Assembly: GCA_949825045.1 (NCBI GenBank)
Contig: OX463822.1
Location: 31,560,703 to 31,624,702 of the forward strand
DNA length: 64,000 nt
Direction of reading: 5' to 3'
Source of the DNA: Argyresthia goedartella
Taxonomy: Eukaryota > Arthropoda > Insecta > Lepidoptera > Argyresthiidae
The notes under the pieces are model-generated. The model was not told the origin of the DNA. It saw nothing but the letters and a program-made list of their open reading frames with translations, and made no database searches. Position numbers and translations under genes: made by a program. Of this stretch, positions 1-10,600 are shown piece by piece (position 1 is the stretch's first letter; each line of letters begins with the position of its first letter).

Positions 1-850
1 CATCAATTCTATTTCAGATGCCATTTCTTCTTCTTACCATCTTTATGCCGATGATCTGCAAATCTACCGCCAAGTGATATGATTTCTTCTGTAGGTGCAT
101 TAAATGCCGATCTCGAGAACATCAGGGGCTGGGCTCTGTCTCATAGACTACTTGTCAATGCTCCAGACATTCCCATAGTGTGTTGCAGCATCTGCCTCTT
201 GTTTCTGTAACTTATGTTGGAACCATAATTCCGTGTAGTACTAAGGCAAAAAATCTAGGAGTTATCTTTGACAATCAGCTTTCATGATCTGCTCACGTCT
301 GCGAAGCTAGTAGACGAGTCTTTGCCACATTTCACTCCCTCAGGCGTCTTCAAAACTTCCTGCCTCGTCATACTAAAATTACTCTTGCTCAGTCTTTTCT
401 CCTTCCTCTCATTGATTACGCAAATGTCAGCTAGATCAGCGCGAACGAAGAGCAACTGAACAAACTCGAGCGACTTCAAAGTCTCGGGATTTCATGAAGT
501 ATGACCATGTCTCCCAGTATCGTAGGGAACTAAAGTGGCTCCCACTTCTTCTTCGCCGGGATACCCGTGTCCTCATTCTCCTCTTCAATATTCTGCATAA
601 CCCTCGCTACCTTGCAATAACCCCCAGCTTCTTGCGTGATCGGTTTGATTTTCTTTCTTTGGATAGGTCTAGGAGATCGCACACTCGGTCGCTTGTTGCA
701 ACTCCTCAACACAACTTAGTCGCATATGGGAAAGGATTCAGGATCAGTGTTATCAGGCTCTGGAACAAGCTCCCCAGTGCCATCAGGGACAGCCCGTCAC
801 TTTTACGTTTTTAAGATTCGCTTGAAAGATCATTACCTCTCTCTTCCATA
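1..850 (+). mobile_element. LINE remnant, CR1-like family 'Y': reverse transcriptase C-terminal half
   Basis: Broken copy of a non-LTR retrotransposon. The first bases encode the RT active-site region (YHLYADDLQIY, near 31-63). Later frames give the thumb and C-terminal domain, best preserved from 494 to about 838 (KYDHVSQYRREL, RSRRSHTRS, then RLWNKLPSAIRD). The same family occurs on the minus strand at 42582-43680 plus 36176-36830, and the two copies align through this part. Several frameshifts and stops separate the pieces, so it is dead. The lack of an RNase H and the LWNxLPxxIR C-terminus point to the CR1/L2/Daphne group; the exact clade is uncertain. It runs off the left window edge. 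Confidence 0.8.
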
Positions 851-854
851 GTAT

Positions 855-1205
855 ATATATATGTCACCGTAAGATTGTCAAAACCGTTAGTTGATAAACT
901 AATGTTTTTTTTCTCGTTAGTTGTTCAACTTTCGACAGATAGTAAACTGTAGCGTACTGCTTACTATATGACCCGTTAGTTGATTAACTAACGGTTAAAA
1001 CCGGTAAATAGTAAACTGGTTTAAACTTTAATTGCAAACGAAGTACCAGAGCAAACACTGCGGTAGCTTAGGTGAAGGCTAGAGGGGGCGAACGCAGAGA
1101 AGCCCCCGAATATTCTTCGTGTTAGGTTGACATGTAAGAACAAAAGAAAAGTAAATTCTAAGCCCTGTCGGTCTGGTTTACTATCTGTCAATAGTTGATC
1201 AATTG
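855..1205 (+). repeat. Dispersed repeat inserted in the LINE 3' end (copy 1)
   Basis: Starts with GTCACCGTAAGATT and holds several internal copies of CCGTTAGTTGATAAACTAAC-type palindromes. An inner block (about 1018-1110, containing CACTGCGGTAGCTTAGGTGA) is found in inverted orientation at 53380-53460. It separates the LINE coding end (before 850) from the LINE 3' tail (after 1206), so it inserted there. It has no coding capacity, so it is probably a non-autonomous DNA element. Confidence 0.6.
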
Positions 1206-1520
1206 TATGTGTATGTTATATACGTAGGTATGTATGTATGTATATTATTTGTATGTGTATTTTAAGAAGTATTTATGTATATAATATTATATATATTAGG
1301 TGTAGTAGTAGTAATAGGTATATGTACCTACTTATATTATTATTGTGTATGAATTATTTGGTTGTGCAAATAGGTTTTACTCTCTCAGTCCACTTTTCTT
1401 TCCTATATGGTTTTGCTGGTAGAAATCTCTTTTATAGAGAAAAGCGCGCCGCTTGTACATATATTTTTCTTTTTGTTGTCTCCGTATGTTTGTTTTTGTG
1501 CAATAAAGTATATTTAAAAC
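1206..1520 (+). mobile_element. 3' UTR and tail of LINE family Y
   Basis: AT-rich TATG-repeat stretch followed by a tail motif shared by this LINE group: GCTGGTAGAAATCTCTTTTA, then AAGCGCGCCGC, then a pyrimidine-rich run and GTGCAATAAAGTA. The same tail is seen at 36176-36280 (minus), 33110-33250 (minus) and 57285-57385 (plus). It continues the copy that begins at position 1, interrupted by the repeat at 855-1205. Confidence 0.65.
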
Positions 1521-1534
1521 TTCATCATGTATAG

Positions 1535-2430
1535 ACATTGTCAAAACGTTTAGATTACTTAACTTAAAAAATACTGAAGACCTGTGGTAGGGTATATCAG
1601 TTCAGTAATCATAAGTATCAAAGTTCAGTAATTCTAGTTATAGCCCCACACTTAGCTTATATATTAAATAAATGTGTTGATGATGGAGCTTTCCCAGACC
1701 CCATGAAACAAAGTAAACTGATACCTCTATTCAATTCTAGAGACAAGCGTGATCCTTCAAATTTTAGACCAATTCCAGCACTAAGTAAAATAATTGAAAA
1801 TATAATACTCAAATAGTATAAAACAACTCCACGTCAAGCAATATGGTTTCAATAGGGGAAATCGACTACGGATGCAGGTATTACCCTTATATCCCATATT
1901 TATTCTGCATGGGAGGCCGCAAAGGATGCGGAGTTTTTTGCGATCTGTCGAAGGCATTTGATTGTGTTGATCATAATTCGCTATTAATGAAATTAAATTA
2001 AAAATAAAGCGTTGGATCTACTAAGATCATACTTAAGCAATATAATCCAAAAGGTAGAAGTCAACGGCGTTAAATCTGATGGATCAGGTGTAGGTGTAAG
2101 TGGCTTTCCACAAGGTTCCATATTAGATTATTTCTTATTCCTGGTATATATTAATGATCTGCCTTTTATGGTGGAGAAATTGACTGACATTGTTTGCTGA
2201 TGATACTTCAATGGTCTTCAAAATTGAAAGACAAAAAAAAGATTTTGATGATGTTAATGGTGTATTGTCTTTAACCTTGAATTGGTTCACAGTTAATAAT
2301 TTATTGTTAAGCGCTGGTAAAACAAAACCAAGTGTATCAAATTCTCACTTCCAAATGTGAGGCAAATTGAGACCAGTTTAATGTTAGACAGAAACACCTT
2401 AGATTTAGTAAATGATTTTCAAAAATTTAT
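1535..2430 (+). pseudogene. LINE remnant, CR1-like family 'X': reverse transcriptase
   Basis: Decayed RT domain. Recognisable pieces in different frames are a fingers region near 1750-1830, a palm motif near 1940-1975 matching CDLSKAFDCVDHN, a VPQG-equivalent near 2105-2125, YINDLPFMVEKL near 2146-2180, and ADDTSMVFKIERQ near 2199-2235. It is close in sequence to the better copy at 58140-59870. Multiple indels and stops make it non-functional. It ends at about 2420, where another repeat begins. Confidence 0.8.
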
Positions 2431-2434
2431 CACT

Positions 2435-2710
2435 TTTTGAGGCCGCCATGCGTTAACGTTAGTAAAGGGGGCGGACCCAAAAAAATACTTAAAAAAATTA
2501 CGACTCATTCAGCGACCATTTTTGTGAAAATATTTTTTTTACTGTTTGTTTTTACTTCGGAATCGGGTAGTCCTGCTTTTTGCCATCAATTTTGAATATA
2601 TACATTTTCCTCGTGCAACTCACCGATTTCGAGATATACGACACAACGATGTTTGTCATATCGATATCTCTATAAATAATGGTCCTAGGGAAAACATACT
2701 TATGACATAA
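2435..2710 (+). repeat. Dispersed ~190-bp repeat unit, copy 1
   Basis: Contains TACTTCGGAATCG, TACATTTTCCTCGTGCAACT, CACCGATTTCGAGATATACG and TAAATAATGGTCCTAGGG in order. The same order occurs at 2820-3010 (plus), and inverted at 3507-3690 and 4175-4330. No protein is encoded. The class is unknown. Confidence 0.7.
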
Positions 2711-2774
2711 AATGATGAACGTAAGTCACCCTACACGATGCGCAAGTGAAAATATCAAAACATAGAAAGAAAAA

Positions 2775-3040
2775 AAAACGAGTATTTTTTTTATAAGTGT
2801 CGTGTCTTCAATGCCACCCCGCTTTCAGCGACGTTTTTTTTTTTTACTGTTTCTTTATACTTCGGAATCGTGTAGTGCTGCTCTTTGCCATCACTTTTTG
2901 TCATATACATTTTCCTCGTGCAACTCACCGATTTCGAGATATACGTCACAACGATGTTTGTCATATCGCTATCTCTATAAATAATGGTCCTAGGGAAAAC
3001 ATACATGTGACTTAAAATGATGACGTAAGTCATAAAATGC
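2775..3040 (+). repeat. Dispersed repeat unit, copy 2 (left arm of a large inverted pair)
   Basis: Carries the unit described at 2435-2710 plus flanking sequence (AAAACGAGTATTTTTTTTAT, AAGTGTCGTG, CCACCCCGCTTTCAGCGAC). The flanking sequence also reappears inverted at 3690-3755, so the homology with copy 3 extends beyond the core unit. The short frames through it are shadows, not genes. Confidence 0.7.
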
Positions 3041-3359
3041 ATAGTTTCGCGCGGACATTAACCAAACCTTATTTTTTTAATGCAGAATAGAGAAACAAAC
3101 TTTGAGCTCCTGTAACTCAGTCCGGACTGAGTGTAGACGTATACATGTCGTACTAAGTTTATTCGTACACTATTCAGCACTATAAAAACAAGGTATGGTT
3201 GATAATCACGCGAAAAAAAAGCCACCACTTTTAATAATTGTCCTTTGCAATTCAAACAAAAAAAAGCATTTGACTGTGCATTGGACGCGGGACGGGTTAA
3301 TTAATAATTCAATAATTGGGACAGGTACCTGCGCAATTAGCCATGCATTTTTCATATTC

Positions 3360-3430
3360 TATTTGTAAAATATCATTTATAAATATATATATATATATAT
3401 ATATATTTAAATGTTATTTTACAAATAGAC
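3360..3430. repeat. AT-rich palindrome around an (AT)n microsatellite
   Basis: CTATTTGTAAAATA on the left and TATTTTACAAATAG on the right flank an (AT)n run of about 24 bases, so the whole segment can fold as a hairpin. Confidence 0.7.
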
Positions 3431-3489
3431 CACTTTAAGAAACTAATTTAAATATTTTTGAGTTTTATTCATTGCGTCTATTTGAAAAA

Positions 3490-3762
3490 CTAATTCACAT
3501 GTATTTTTTCTCTAGGACCATTATTTATAGAGATAGCGAACATCGACAACAAACATCGTGATGACGTGTATATCGAAATCGGTGAGGTGCACGAGGAAAA
3601 TGTATAAGGCCAAAAGTGATGGCAAAGAGCAGCACTACACGATTCCGAAGTAAAAAGAAACAGTAAAAAAAAAATTTTTTAACAAAAATTGTCAGTCGCT
3701 GAAAGCGGGTGGTGATATTGTAGATAAGGGGCCACGACACTTGTAAAAATTTTGACTCGTTT
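3490..3762 (-). repeat. Dispersed repeat unit, copy 3 (right arm of the inverted pair)
   Basis: Reverse complement of the copy at 2775-3040, with small differences and a short extra piece near 3712-3732. The two arms are separated by about 450 bp. Confidence 0.7.
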
Positions 3763-3764
3763 TT

Positions 3765-4168
3765 AGGGTTCCGTACCCGAAGGGTTCCAAACGGGACCCT
3801 ATTATTAAGACTCCGCTGTCCGTCCGTCCGTCTGTCACCAGGCTGTATCTCAAGAACCTAGCTAGCTAGAGAGTTGAAATTTTCACAGATTATGTATTTA
3901 TGTTGCCGCTATAACAACAAATACTAAAAAACAGGATAAAAGATATATTTAAGGGGGCTCCCATACAACAATTATTTCAATACCACATACAAACTTGGAT
4001 GCACCTGGTTACGTATATGGAGTGTGAAAGTAACCGCACCAATAACTTTGTAAACAATATTTTGCTGTGTAAAATCCAAACTATTCACTCCACACCATCG
4101 CTTCCATTGAACGGTGGTACGGAACCCTTCGTGCGCGATTTAGACTCGCACTTGACCGGTTTTTTATT
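3765..4168 (+). repeat. Abundant lepidopteran interspersed repeat, copy 1
   Basis: Begins AGGGTTCCGTACCCGAAGGG, includes the (CCGT)n stretch CCGTCCGTCCGTCTGTCACC, and ends GGTACGGAACCCTTCG then GACTCGCACTTGACCGG. The start and end (GGTTCCGTACC / GGTACGGAACC) are inverted. Near-identical order is seen at 63025-63412, and a diverged copy is at 55330-55650. I know this block as one of the most common lepidopteran repeats; its class is not settled from this sequence. Confidence 0.8.
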
Positions 4169-4169
4169 A

Positions 4170-5190
4170 TTTTATTTAGATATCGATATGACAAACTTCG
4201 TTATGACGTATATCTCGAAATCGGTGAGGTGCGCGAGGAAAATGTATATGGCAAAGAGCAAGAGACCAAAATTTATGGCAAAGAGCAGCTCCTCGACTCC
4301 GTAGTAAAAAGAAACAGTCGAAAAAATATGTTCACAATAATTTTTAGAGATGCAACGAATAGTGATTTGGCCGAATACCGATTATTAGGCGGCGCTCTCC
4401 GCCGAATATTCGCCGGGTGATCAAGTGCATCACAAGTACGTTCGTTTAATTCTCGACGCCGCCTTTGAATCCTTTGTTTTTTCCAACTTGCCTCCTGCCG
4501 CATAATTTATAAATAAAAGAAACGCCGACACTCGCACGTGCTCGCGCAATGAAAGCCGAACACACGAACAGGCTATGACAAGATTCGGTACGGTGCGTGC
4601 GGGGTTGACGGGGAGGGAGTATTTGTATTTGGAATTTTGGATTTGGCTCATTGCACAACGTGCTGTGTTTCATTCTTATGTTAAAATTAAGTCATATTAT
4701 CTTGTCTAGTATGGCTTAAGTTACGAATAAAAAGTCTCCTATTTGGAAATGTTTAGAAATTTGCAATGCAGTTTCCAAGTTAGCTGTGTGTTTGCTTTGT
4801 AAAGTCAAGATTTGTTACCAACTGTTACTGTGTGTTACCAACAAATGCTGAAAAACTTGTTTTTATTCACCATAACCTGCCTTTGATTAATATTAAGTAT
4901 TAAAATCTCTACCATCACCAATATTAAGACTTTTGAGTTAATAATATATTGTATTTATTGAGAATAAAGACACATTTTTTCAATTATTATGTTACGAAAA
5001 ATCTCTACCAACCTCGATATAAAGACTAATGATGATGATTCAGATATTCGGTATTCGGCCGAATAGTAGGAAGTATTCGCCTGAATACCGAATACTGAAA
5101 AAAGTGGCTGAATAGGCCGAATACCGAATAGTTGCCGAATATTCGTTGCATCTCTAATAATTTTGTCGCTGGATTCGAAATCTTATTTAA
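4170..5190 (-). repeat. Dispersed repeat unit, copy 4, split by a hAT-type element
   Basis: The unit resumes at 4175 in inverted orientation and continues to about 4344. After the insertion at 4345-5156 its next bases (GTCGCTGGA) follow from 5165, as expected from copy 3 (GTCGCTGAA). A short internal duplication repeats ATGGCAAAGAGCA. Confidence 0.6.
4345..5156. mobile_element. Non-autonomous hAT-type element (812 bp)
   Basis: Terminal inverted repeats begin TAGAGATGCAACGAATA on the left and end TATTCGTTGCATCTCTA on the right. Both are followed inward by GGCCGAATACCG-type sub-repeats. The element is flanked by a perfect 8-bp direct repeat ATAATTTT (4337-4344 and 5157-5164), the length typical of hAT transposition. 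No transposase is encoded. The target was a pre-existing repeat unit. Confidence 0.85.
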
Positions 5191-5784
5191 AAAAAAAAAA
5201 AAATTTTTTTTTGGGCTTTCTTTTTTTTTGCCCCCTTCTCTACACATTGACCGGCAAGGTTGGAGTGTTTGTAGACGGCTAATGAGCCAAACTTCTATAT
5301 CCGGTATAATGTCTATGGACTTTCATTGAAAAAAATATTGCAAACGTGTCTATAGATATGGTTTCTTTCCGTATTTTATGAAAATTTGAAACGCTGAAAT
5401 ATTAAACAGTTTCTATAAAAACACACTAATGTTTTTATTGTTTTGAAAAGGTAATCTTGTGTAGATTACGGATGTATCAAACAAAATGTATATGTTGTTG
5501 ATGTTTTTCTCATGTCGGCGAGATTTGTGTCGAGAGGGAGAATTTTCATAGAAGTCTGTGATTCTGATGTCGGTACAAAAATAAACTAAGGTCACAGTGA
5601 CATTTTCTTCGCATTGAGTAAGAGAGGGTTTCATTAGCTACTCAGATGTACAATTCTCATAGTTCTAAGAGTTACCATTCCAACATAATCACTTGATATG
5701 GCAGTCAAGTGGCGCGGGCCACTTGTATGCCTGGGGCTTGAGCTGTTTCAGCGCCGAGTGGCTGGGGCAACCAGAGGTTAAGTA
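5191..5784. other. Unassigned stretch
   Basis: A-run and T-run near 5190-5230, then AT-rich sequence with only short unconvincing frames. I see no exon, RNA gene or recognisable element here. Confidence 0.5.
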
Positions 5785-6014
5785 ATGTCGTACATTGAAA
5801 TATCCCTTTTTCGACAAAGTCGCTATAACATGCTTTTAAAATTGCTCAAATGGTAATTTCAAAATCTTCACAGGTATCTTTTTGTAGTAGAGAATGCACT
5901 AACCCTTGAAAGAATTGCTAACCGACGGGACTGTATGTATAACACAAACCTTGACGTTAATAATTTTGTAATTATTTATTCCTGCTTATTAATTATGATA
6001 ATGATATTAAAATA
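5785..6014. mobile_element. LINE family X copy with 5' inversion (left part)
   Basis: Bases 5790-5924 are the reverse complement of LINE X sequence found at about 59450-59577. Bases 5925-6014 are the same LINE in direct orientation, corresponding to about 59600-59680. A 5' segment inverted against the 3' segment, with a small loss at the junction, is the signature of twin priming during target-primed reverse transcription. The remaining 3' end lies at 11546-11722, beyond a later insertion. Confidence 0.75.
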
Positions 6015-6243
6015 CAGTGTTAACTCTTTATAACATTACTCTTTATAAAGATTAACTCCCTTTAATGTAGAAATGAGCACAATTTGGTTGGTTTACCTTT
6101 AAACCCACACATTGATAGACTCTTTAAAGTGCAGCAGCCATTCTCTATTACGAAGAAATATATTAGGTCAAAGTAAATATTCACTATCTATTATTGTTTA
6201 TGTTATCTTATCAGGTAACAAAATATGCAAACTAAACATTTGA

Positions 6244-7662
6244 GGATCCGAAACTTCTGAGGTTGTAAACAGCTGTCTTGCTTTTGTTATTGTTAATTGC
6301 CTTGAAACAAGCGCCTGGACGACGGTTGGTCGAAAGGGTAAACCACCCAAGCAATCTTTGCAAGGGAAGGGCCCATCGACTAAACGTCCAGATACGGTGC
6401 AAACCGGACCAGGGCGTAAGGCGAATCGTCGGTGGAAGAAAAAACAGCGTTTGGCTGCCACATCGGCCGCTGCCGGCGTAGATGGGGTTCCATCTGCCAC
6501 GGTGGCGACCGATGGCGGTCCCGCTGTTAATACAGCCGGAGCTGCGGGTAAGGTGACCGGCTCCCGTGGTGTCAAAGGGGCAACCCTAGACTCAAACGGG
6601 GCTAAACCTACCGTAGCGTTCTCTGGTAGTCCAACTTCTAACAAGAAGTTGAAATCTGCCAAGAGATCCGGCAAAAACGAGCGCGCGGCTGCTAAGAGGG
6701 CTCGACTAGAGGATAGTAATTCTCCTCGAGTGGAGCCTAAAAAGCAGTGCACGGAAGCGCGCAGAGCTGGGGTCACCTATGCTCAGAAGGTGAAATCTGA
6801 CCAGTACATCGCCGTAACTGACGTCGCTACTGGTCATATTTCACAGGATCTGTCAACGCTCATCCTCAACGAGATTGATGACAAAATCTTGAGGGAAGCG
6901 TTGGCGGATCCGAGCAAGGAAAACCCCAAATTCGGTGGCAAGCCTCGTTACGAGGACGGCCACCTTAAACTGTTCGTGGAGGACGAGTACTCCCTGAACT
7001 GGCTGCGGGAGTGTGTCTCCGGTGTGTCTACACCATCCAACGTACAGTTGGTGGTGAAACGCCAATCGGAGATGGTCCGCAGAGTTCGATGTGGGGTGCT
7101 CATACCCAACGAACGAGGCAAGTGGAAGTCTGCGCCCGACGTCGGCGTAGTCCTCCACTTCATGAACAAGTGGGCACAGGTTGACCGATGGCTCCTCCAG
7201 AAAGTGGATGAGCAGCAGGACAACCTGTTTCTCATCACAGACGTCCCTGAAGATGTGGTGCCGACCCTGCTGGGAAGGGGCAGACAGCTCCTTTTTGGTA
7301 GTGGTTCGGTCTACCTTAAATTTCAGGGACCCGGTGGGAAATTTGTGAAGGAACCACCGGTGGTAGCGCAGACCAGCTCTAAGCTGGTCATCACTGGGGT
7401 TTTATCTAGAACAGCTATGCCCCAGAGTTCCACTCCAGAGCGGCAGCAAACAGGCCCCGATGCAGTCGGGGAAAGTTCTGCTGCTCAACCGCAGGAAGAG
7501 CACGCGCACTGGGAGGCCATGCTGCTTGGTGAAGGCGATGAGCCAGAACCAGCAGTGGTGCCCTCTGAGGGCGAGGAGCTGTCCATGCGGCTGGAGGAGG
7601 AACTCGTCTTGGAGGTGGAGGAGGGGTTGACCAAAAATGGCGTCCCTCTCCCGCGATTGTAA
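6244..7662 (+). CDS. LINE ORF1 protein (LOA/I-group element), 5'-truncated
   Basis: Open frame after a TGA at 6241-6243, ending TAA at 7660-7662. There is no ATG near the beginning, so the element is probably truncated at its 5' end. The first recognisable segment is AWTTVGRKGKPPK. A basic stretch (RRWKKK, KKLKSAKRSGKNERAAAKRAR) is followed by a folded domain (about residues 150-330 of the frame: YEDGHLKLFVEDEYSLNWL, RCGVLIPNERGKW, VDRWLLQKVDEQQDNLFLI). This domain resembles the insect DUF4780 family, often the ORF1 protein of such LINEs. The C-terminus is acidic (EEELVLEVEEG). No CCHC knuckles are present. The likely role is RNA/nucleic-acid binding in the retrotransposon RNP. It overlaps ORF2 by 26 nt. 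Confidence 0.75.
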   Translation, partial: GSETSEVVNSCLAFVIVNCLETSAWTTVGRKGKPPKQSLQGKGPSTKRPDTVQTGPGRKANRRWKKKQRLAATSAAAGVDGVPSATVATDGGPAVNTAGAAGKVTGSRGVKGATLDSNGAKPTVAFSGSPTSNKKLKSAKRSGKNERAAAKRARLEDSNSPRVEPKKQCTEARRAGVTYAQKVKSDQYIAVTDVATGHISQDLSTLILNEIDDKILREALADPSKENPKFGGKPRYEDGHLKLFVEDEYSLNWLRECVSGVSTPSNVQLVVKRQSEMVRRVRCGVLIPNERGKWKSAPDVGVVLHFMNKWAQVDRWLLQKVDEQQDNLFLITDVPEDVVPTLLGRGRQLLFGSGSVYLKFQGPGGKFVKEPPVVAQTSSKLVITGVLSRTAMPQSSTPERQQTGPDAVGESSAAQPQEEHAHWEAMLLGEGDEPEPAVVPSEGEELSMRLEEELVLEVEEGLTKNGVPLPRL

Positions 7663-10600
7663 AATCCTCCAAGCCAACCTCCAACACAGCCAAACTGCAA
7701 CGGCCCAGTTAAGACGCTGGTTGAGGGCAAACAGCACTGCCGTGGCTCTGATCTAGGAGCCGTGGATCAACCGCGGTAGCATTCGAGGGCTTGCCAATTT
7801 GAGAGGTAAGCTTTTCGGTACAACTGATCACGATAACCCTAGAACGTGCATCATAACTACTAACAACATCCCAGCACAGCCATTAACAGAGTTCTGTTCC
7901 AGGGACCTGTGTGCCATAAGGCTGCAACTGCCCGACACAGCTAGGTGCCGCGAACTCGTGGTGGCCTCCGCCTACATGCCTGCGGAGGACAACCCGCCTC
8001 CACACGACCTGTGCCGGCTGGTGGACCACTGCGAGAAGTCGGGCCTCCAGCTCATCGTTGGGGCCGACTCGAACGCGCATCACCCACTGTGGGGCATGCC
8101 AGATATGAACAGCAGAGGTAAGACACTTGTTGAATACCTATTTACTACAAACCTCAATGTGCTTAACATAGGTTCTGAACCAACTTTTGTTACCAAGCGG
8201 AGCAGAACTATCGTTGATATTACCCTGGCAACGGCGGACATATCCGACGACGTTGGGGGCTGGCATGTGTCCAACGACGCGTCATGCTCTGATCATCGAT
8301 GGATACGCTTCGATATCAACGCAGCGTTCTCCCCAACTGTCCCTAAGAGAAACCCACGCAAGACTGACAGAACCAGGTACAGAGCTATCCTAGGTGAAAG
8401 ACTTGCTTGGGCTGAGACTCTACCAGATCCGGAGAGACCCGAACAAATCGAACAACAGGTAACAGATTTTACAAATACTTCAATAGACTGCTACCACTCA
8501 ACTTGCCCGCTTAGCACACCAGCGCCTACCAACATCAAGGGGCAGCCTTGGTGGGGTCCTGATCTAGATAGGATGCGTGCTAAGATCAGAAGACTGCTAA
8601 ACAGGGCGATGAACACCAGTGCTGATGAGGATTGGGACAACTATAAAGATGCCAAATCCAAGTACAAGAAACGACTACGGTTCAAAAGCAGCAACTCATG
8701 GAGGAAATTCTGCAGCGACATTGAAACCGTTGATCAAGCAAATCGGGTAAGGCAAATACTAGCTCAACAAGGCAACTCCAGGCTAGGGTTGCTTAAAAAA
8801 CCCGATGGAACATATACCTCTTCCACCACAGAAACACACAGTCTCTTGTTGGAAACTCACTTTCCCGGAAGTAGAACTATTCAAGAGATTGTGTGGCCGG
8901 AAGAGGTTAACCATGAAGCTGTCGACCACTTAGACATAACTAATATTATTATCACTGCTGACAAGGTGAGATGGGCCATTAATAGCTTTAAACCTTTTAA
9001 ATCAGCAGGACCAGATGGAATCTTCCCAGCACTTCTACAGTGGGGTGGGGAACCCGTCATCAATATAATGGTCCGAATCATGAAAGCATGTCTTAGATTC
9101 GGATACGTTCCCAAAAGGTGGAGAGTAGTAAACGTAATTTTCATACCGAAGCCAGGAAGGAGCGACTACACTAACGCTAAATCTTTCAGGCCGATTAGTC
9201 TCACCTCGTTCTTGCTTAAGACTCTCGAACGTTTGTGCGAGAGACACCTGAGAGATGGAGCGTTAAAACATATACCCTTACACAAGAATCAGCATGCATA
9301 TAGTTTGGGTAAGTCTACTGAATCAGCTCTCCATGCAGTTGTATCCACAATTGAAGAGGCGATTCAAAACAAATGCATCTGTCTTGGAACTTTTATTGAT
9401 ATAGAAGGTGCCTTTGACAAGACGCAGCATAGCAGTATAAGTGCATCTCTAACAAGGCATGGGGTGTCAACAGCTGTAAACAACTGGGTCACAAACATGC
9501 TTAACAAACGTATCGTGCGTCTAGCTGGAGAGTCCCTGTCGGCGGAGGTAGTGCGGGGATGCCCGCAGGGAGGAGTGCTCTCCCCGCTTCTGTGGAATCT
9601 GGTCATTAACGACCTGATTACCAAGCTTAACGCTAATGGATACTACACCGTAGGATACGCCGACGATTTGGTAATCCTCATCACAGGTAAATTCGCGAGC
9701 ACAGTATGCAACCTCAAACAAACAGCTCTTCGCATCGTGGAGCGCTGGTGTTTAGAATATGACCTGGCGGTTAACCCAACAAAAACGGAAATGGTCATGT
9801 TCACTAACAATAGGGCTCTTGGTAGGTATACCCTACCTAAGCTCTTTGGAACGGAACTCCAGCTAGCAACTGAGGTGAAGTACCTGGGCATAACCTTGGA
9901 CAGCAAGCTCAACTGGAGTAGCCACATCGACAACAAACTAAAGAAGGCGAGTATTGCTTTCTGGCAGTGTCGGAGAATGGTGGGGAAAAAGTGGGGACTT
10001 TCTCCCAACATCATTCTTTGGCTGTACGTAACGGTGATCCGTCCTCTTGTCTGCTACGGAGCTGTGGTGTGGTGGACCAGGACCAAACTAACCACAATGG
10101 TAAGCAAACTCCAAAGCTTCCAAAGGCTGGCCTGCATGGCTATCACAGGTAGTATGAGAACTACTCCAACAGCAGCAATGGAGGCCATGCTGTGTCTTCC
10201 GCCACTCCAGCTGTATATTAAGCAGGAGGCCGCGTCATCTGCGGTGAGACTCAACACCTTAGGACTTTGGAGGAAAAACAGGACCTCACACACCGCCATC
10301 CTAGGGGAAGTTTACAAAAAATTTCCCATCTCTATGGCTTGCAGTGACAGAATCCCTAAACAATTTGTTTTTGACAAAAAATACAATATACAGTTACATG
10401 AAGACCATCGGGTTGAGGGGCTCGACGTTAAAGAGCTCAGAATTTTTACCGATGGTTCAAAAACTGAAGCAGGCACTGGTTCAGGCACCTTCTCGGAGGA
10501 CCTAAACATCAAGATAGCCATTCCACTGGGTGCCCATAATACTGTCTTTCAAGCTGAATGCATGGGCATCATCTCGGCCGCTAATGCCATAGCATCGAGA

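Noticed and set aside
6198..6776. 192-codon minus-strand frame
   Set aside because: It lies antisense inside the LINE ORF1, with composition explained by the opposite strand; no independent gene evidence.
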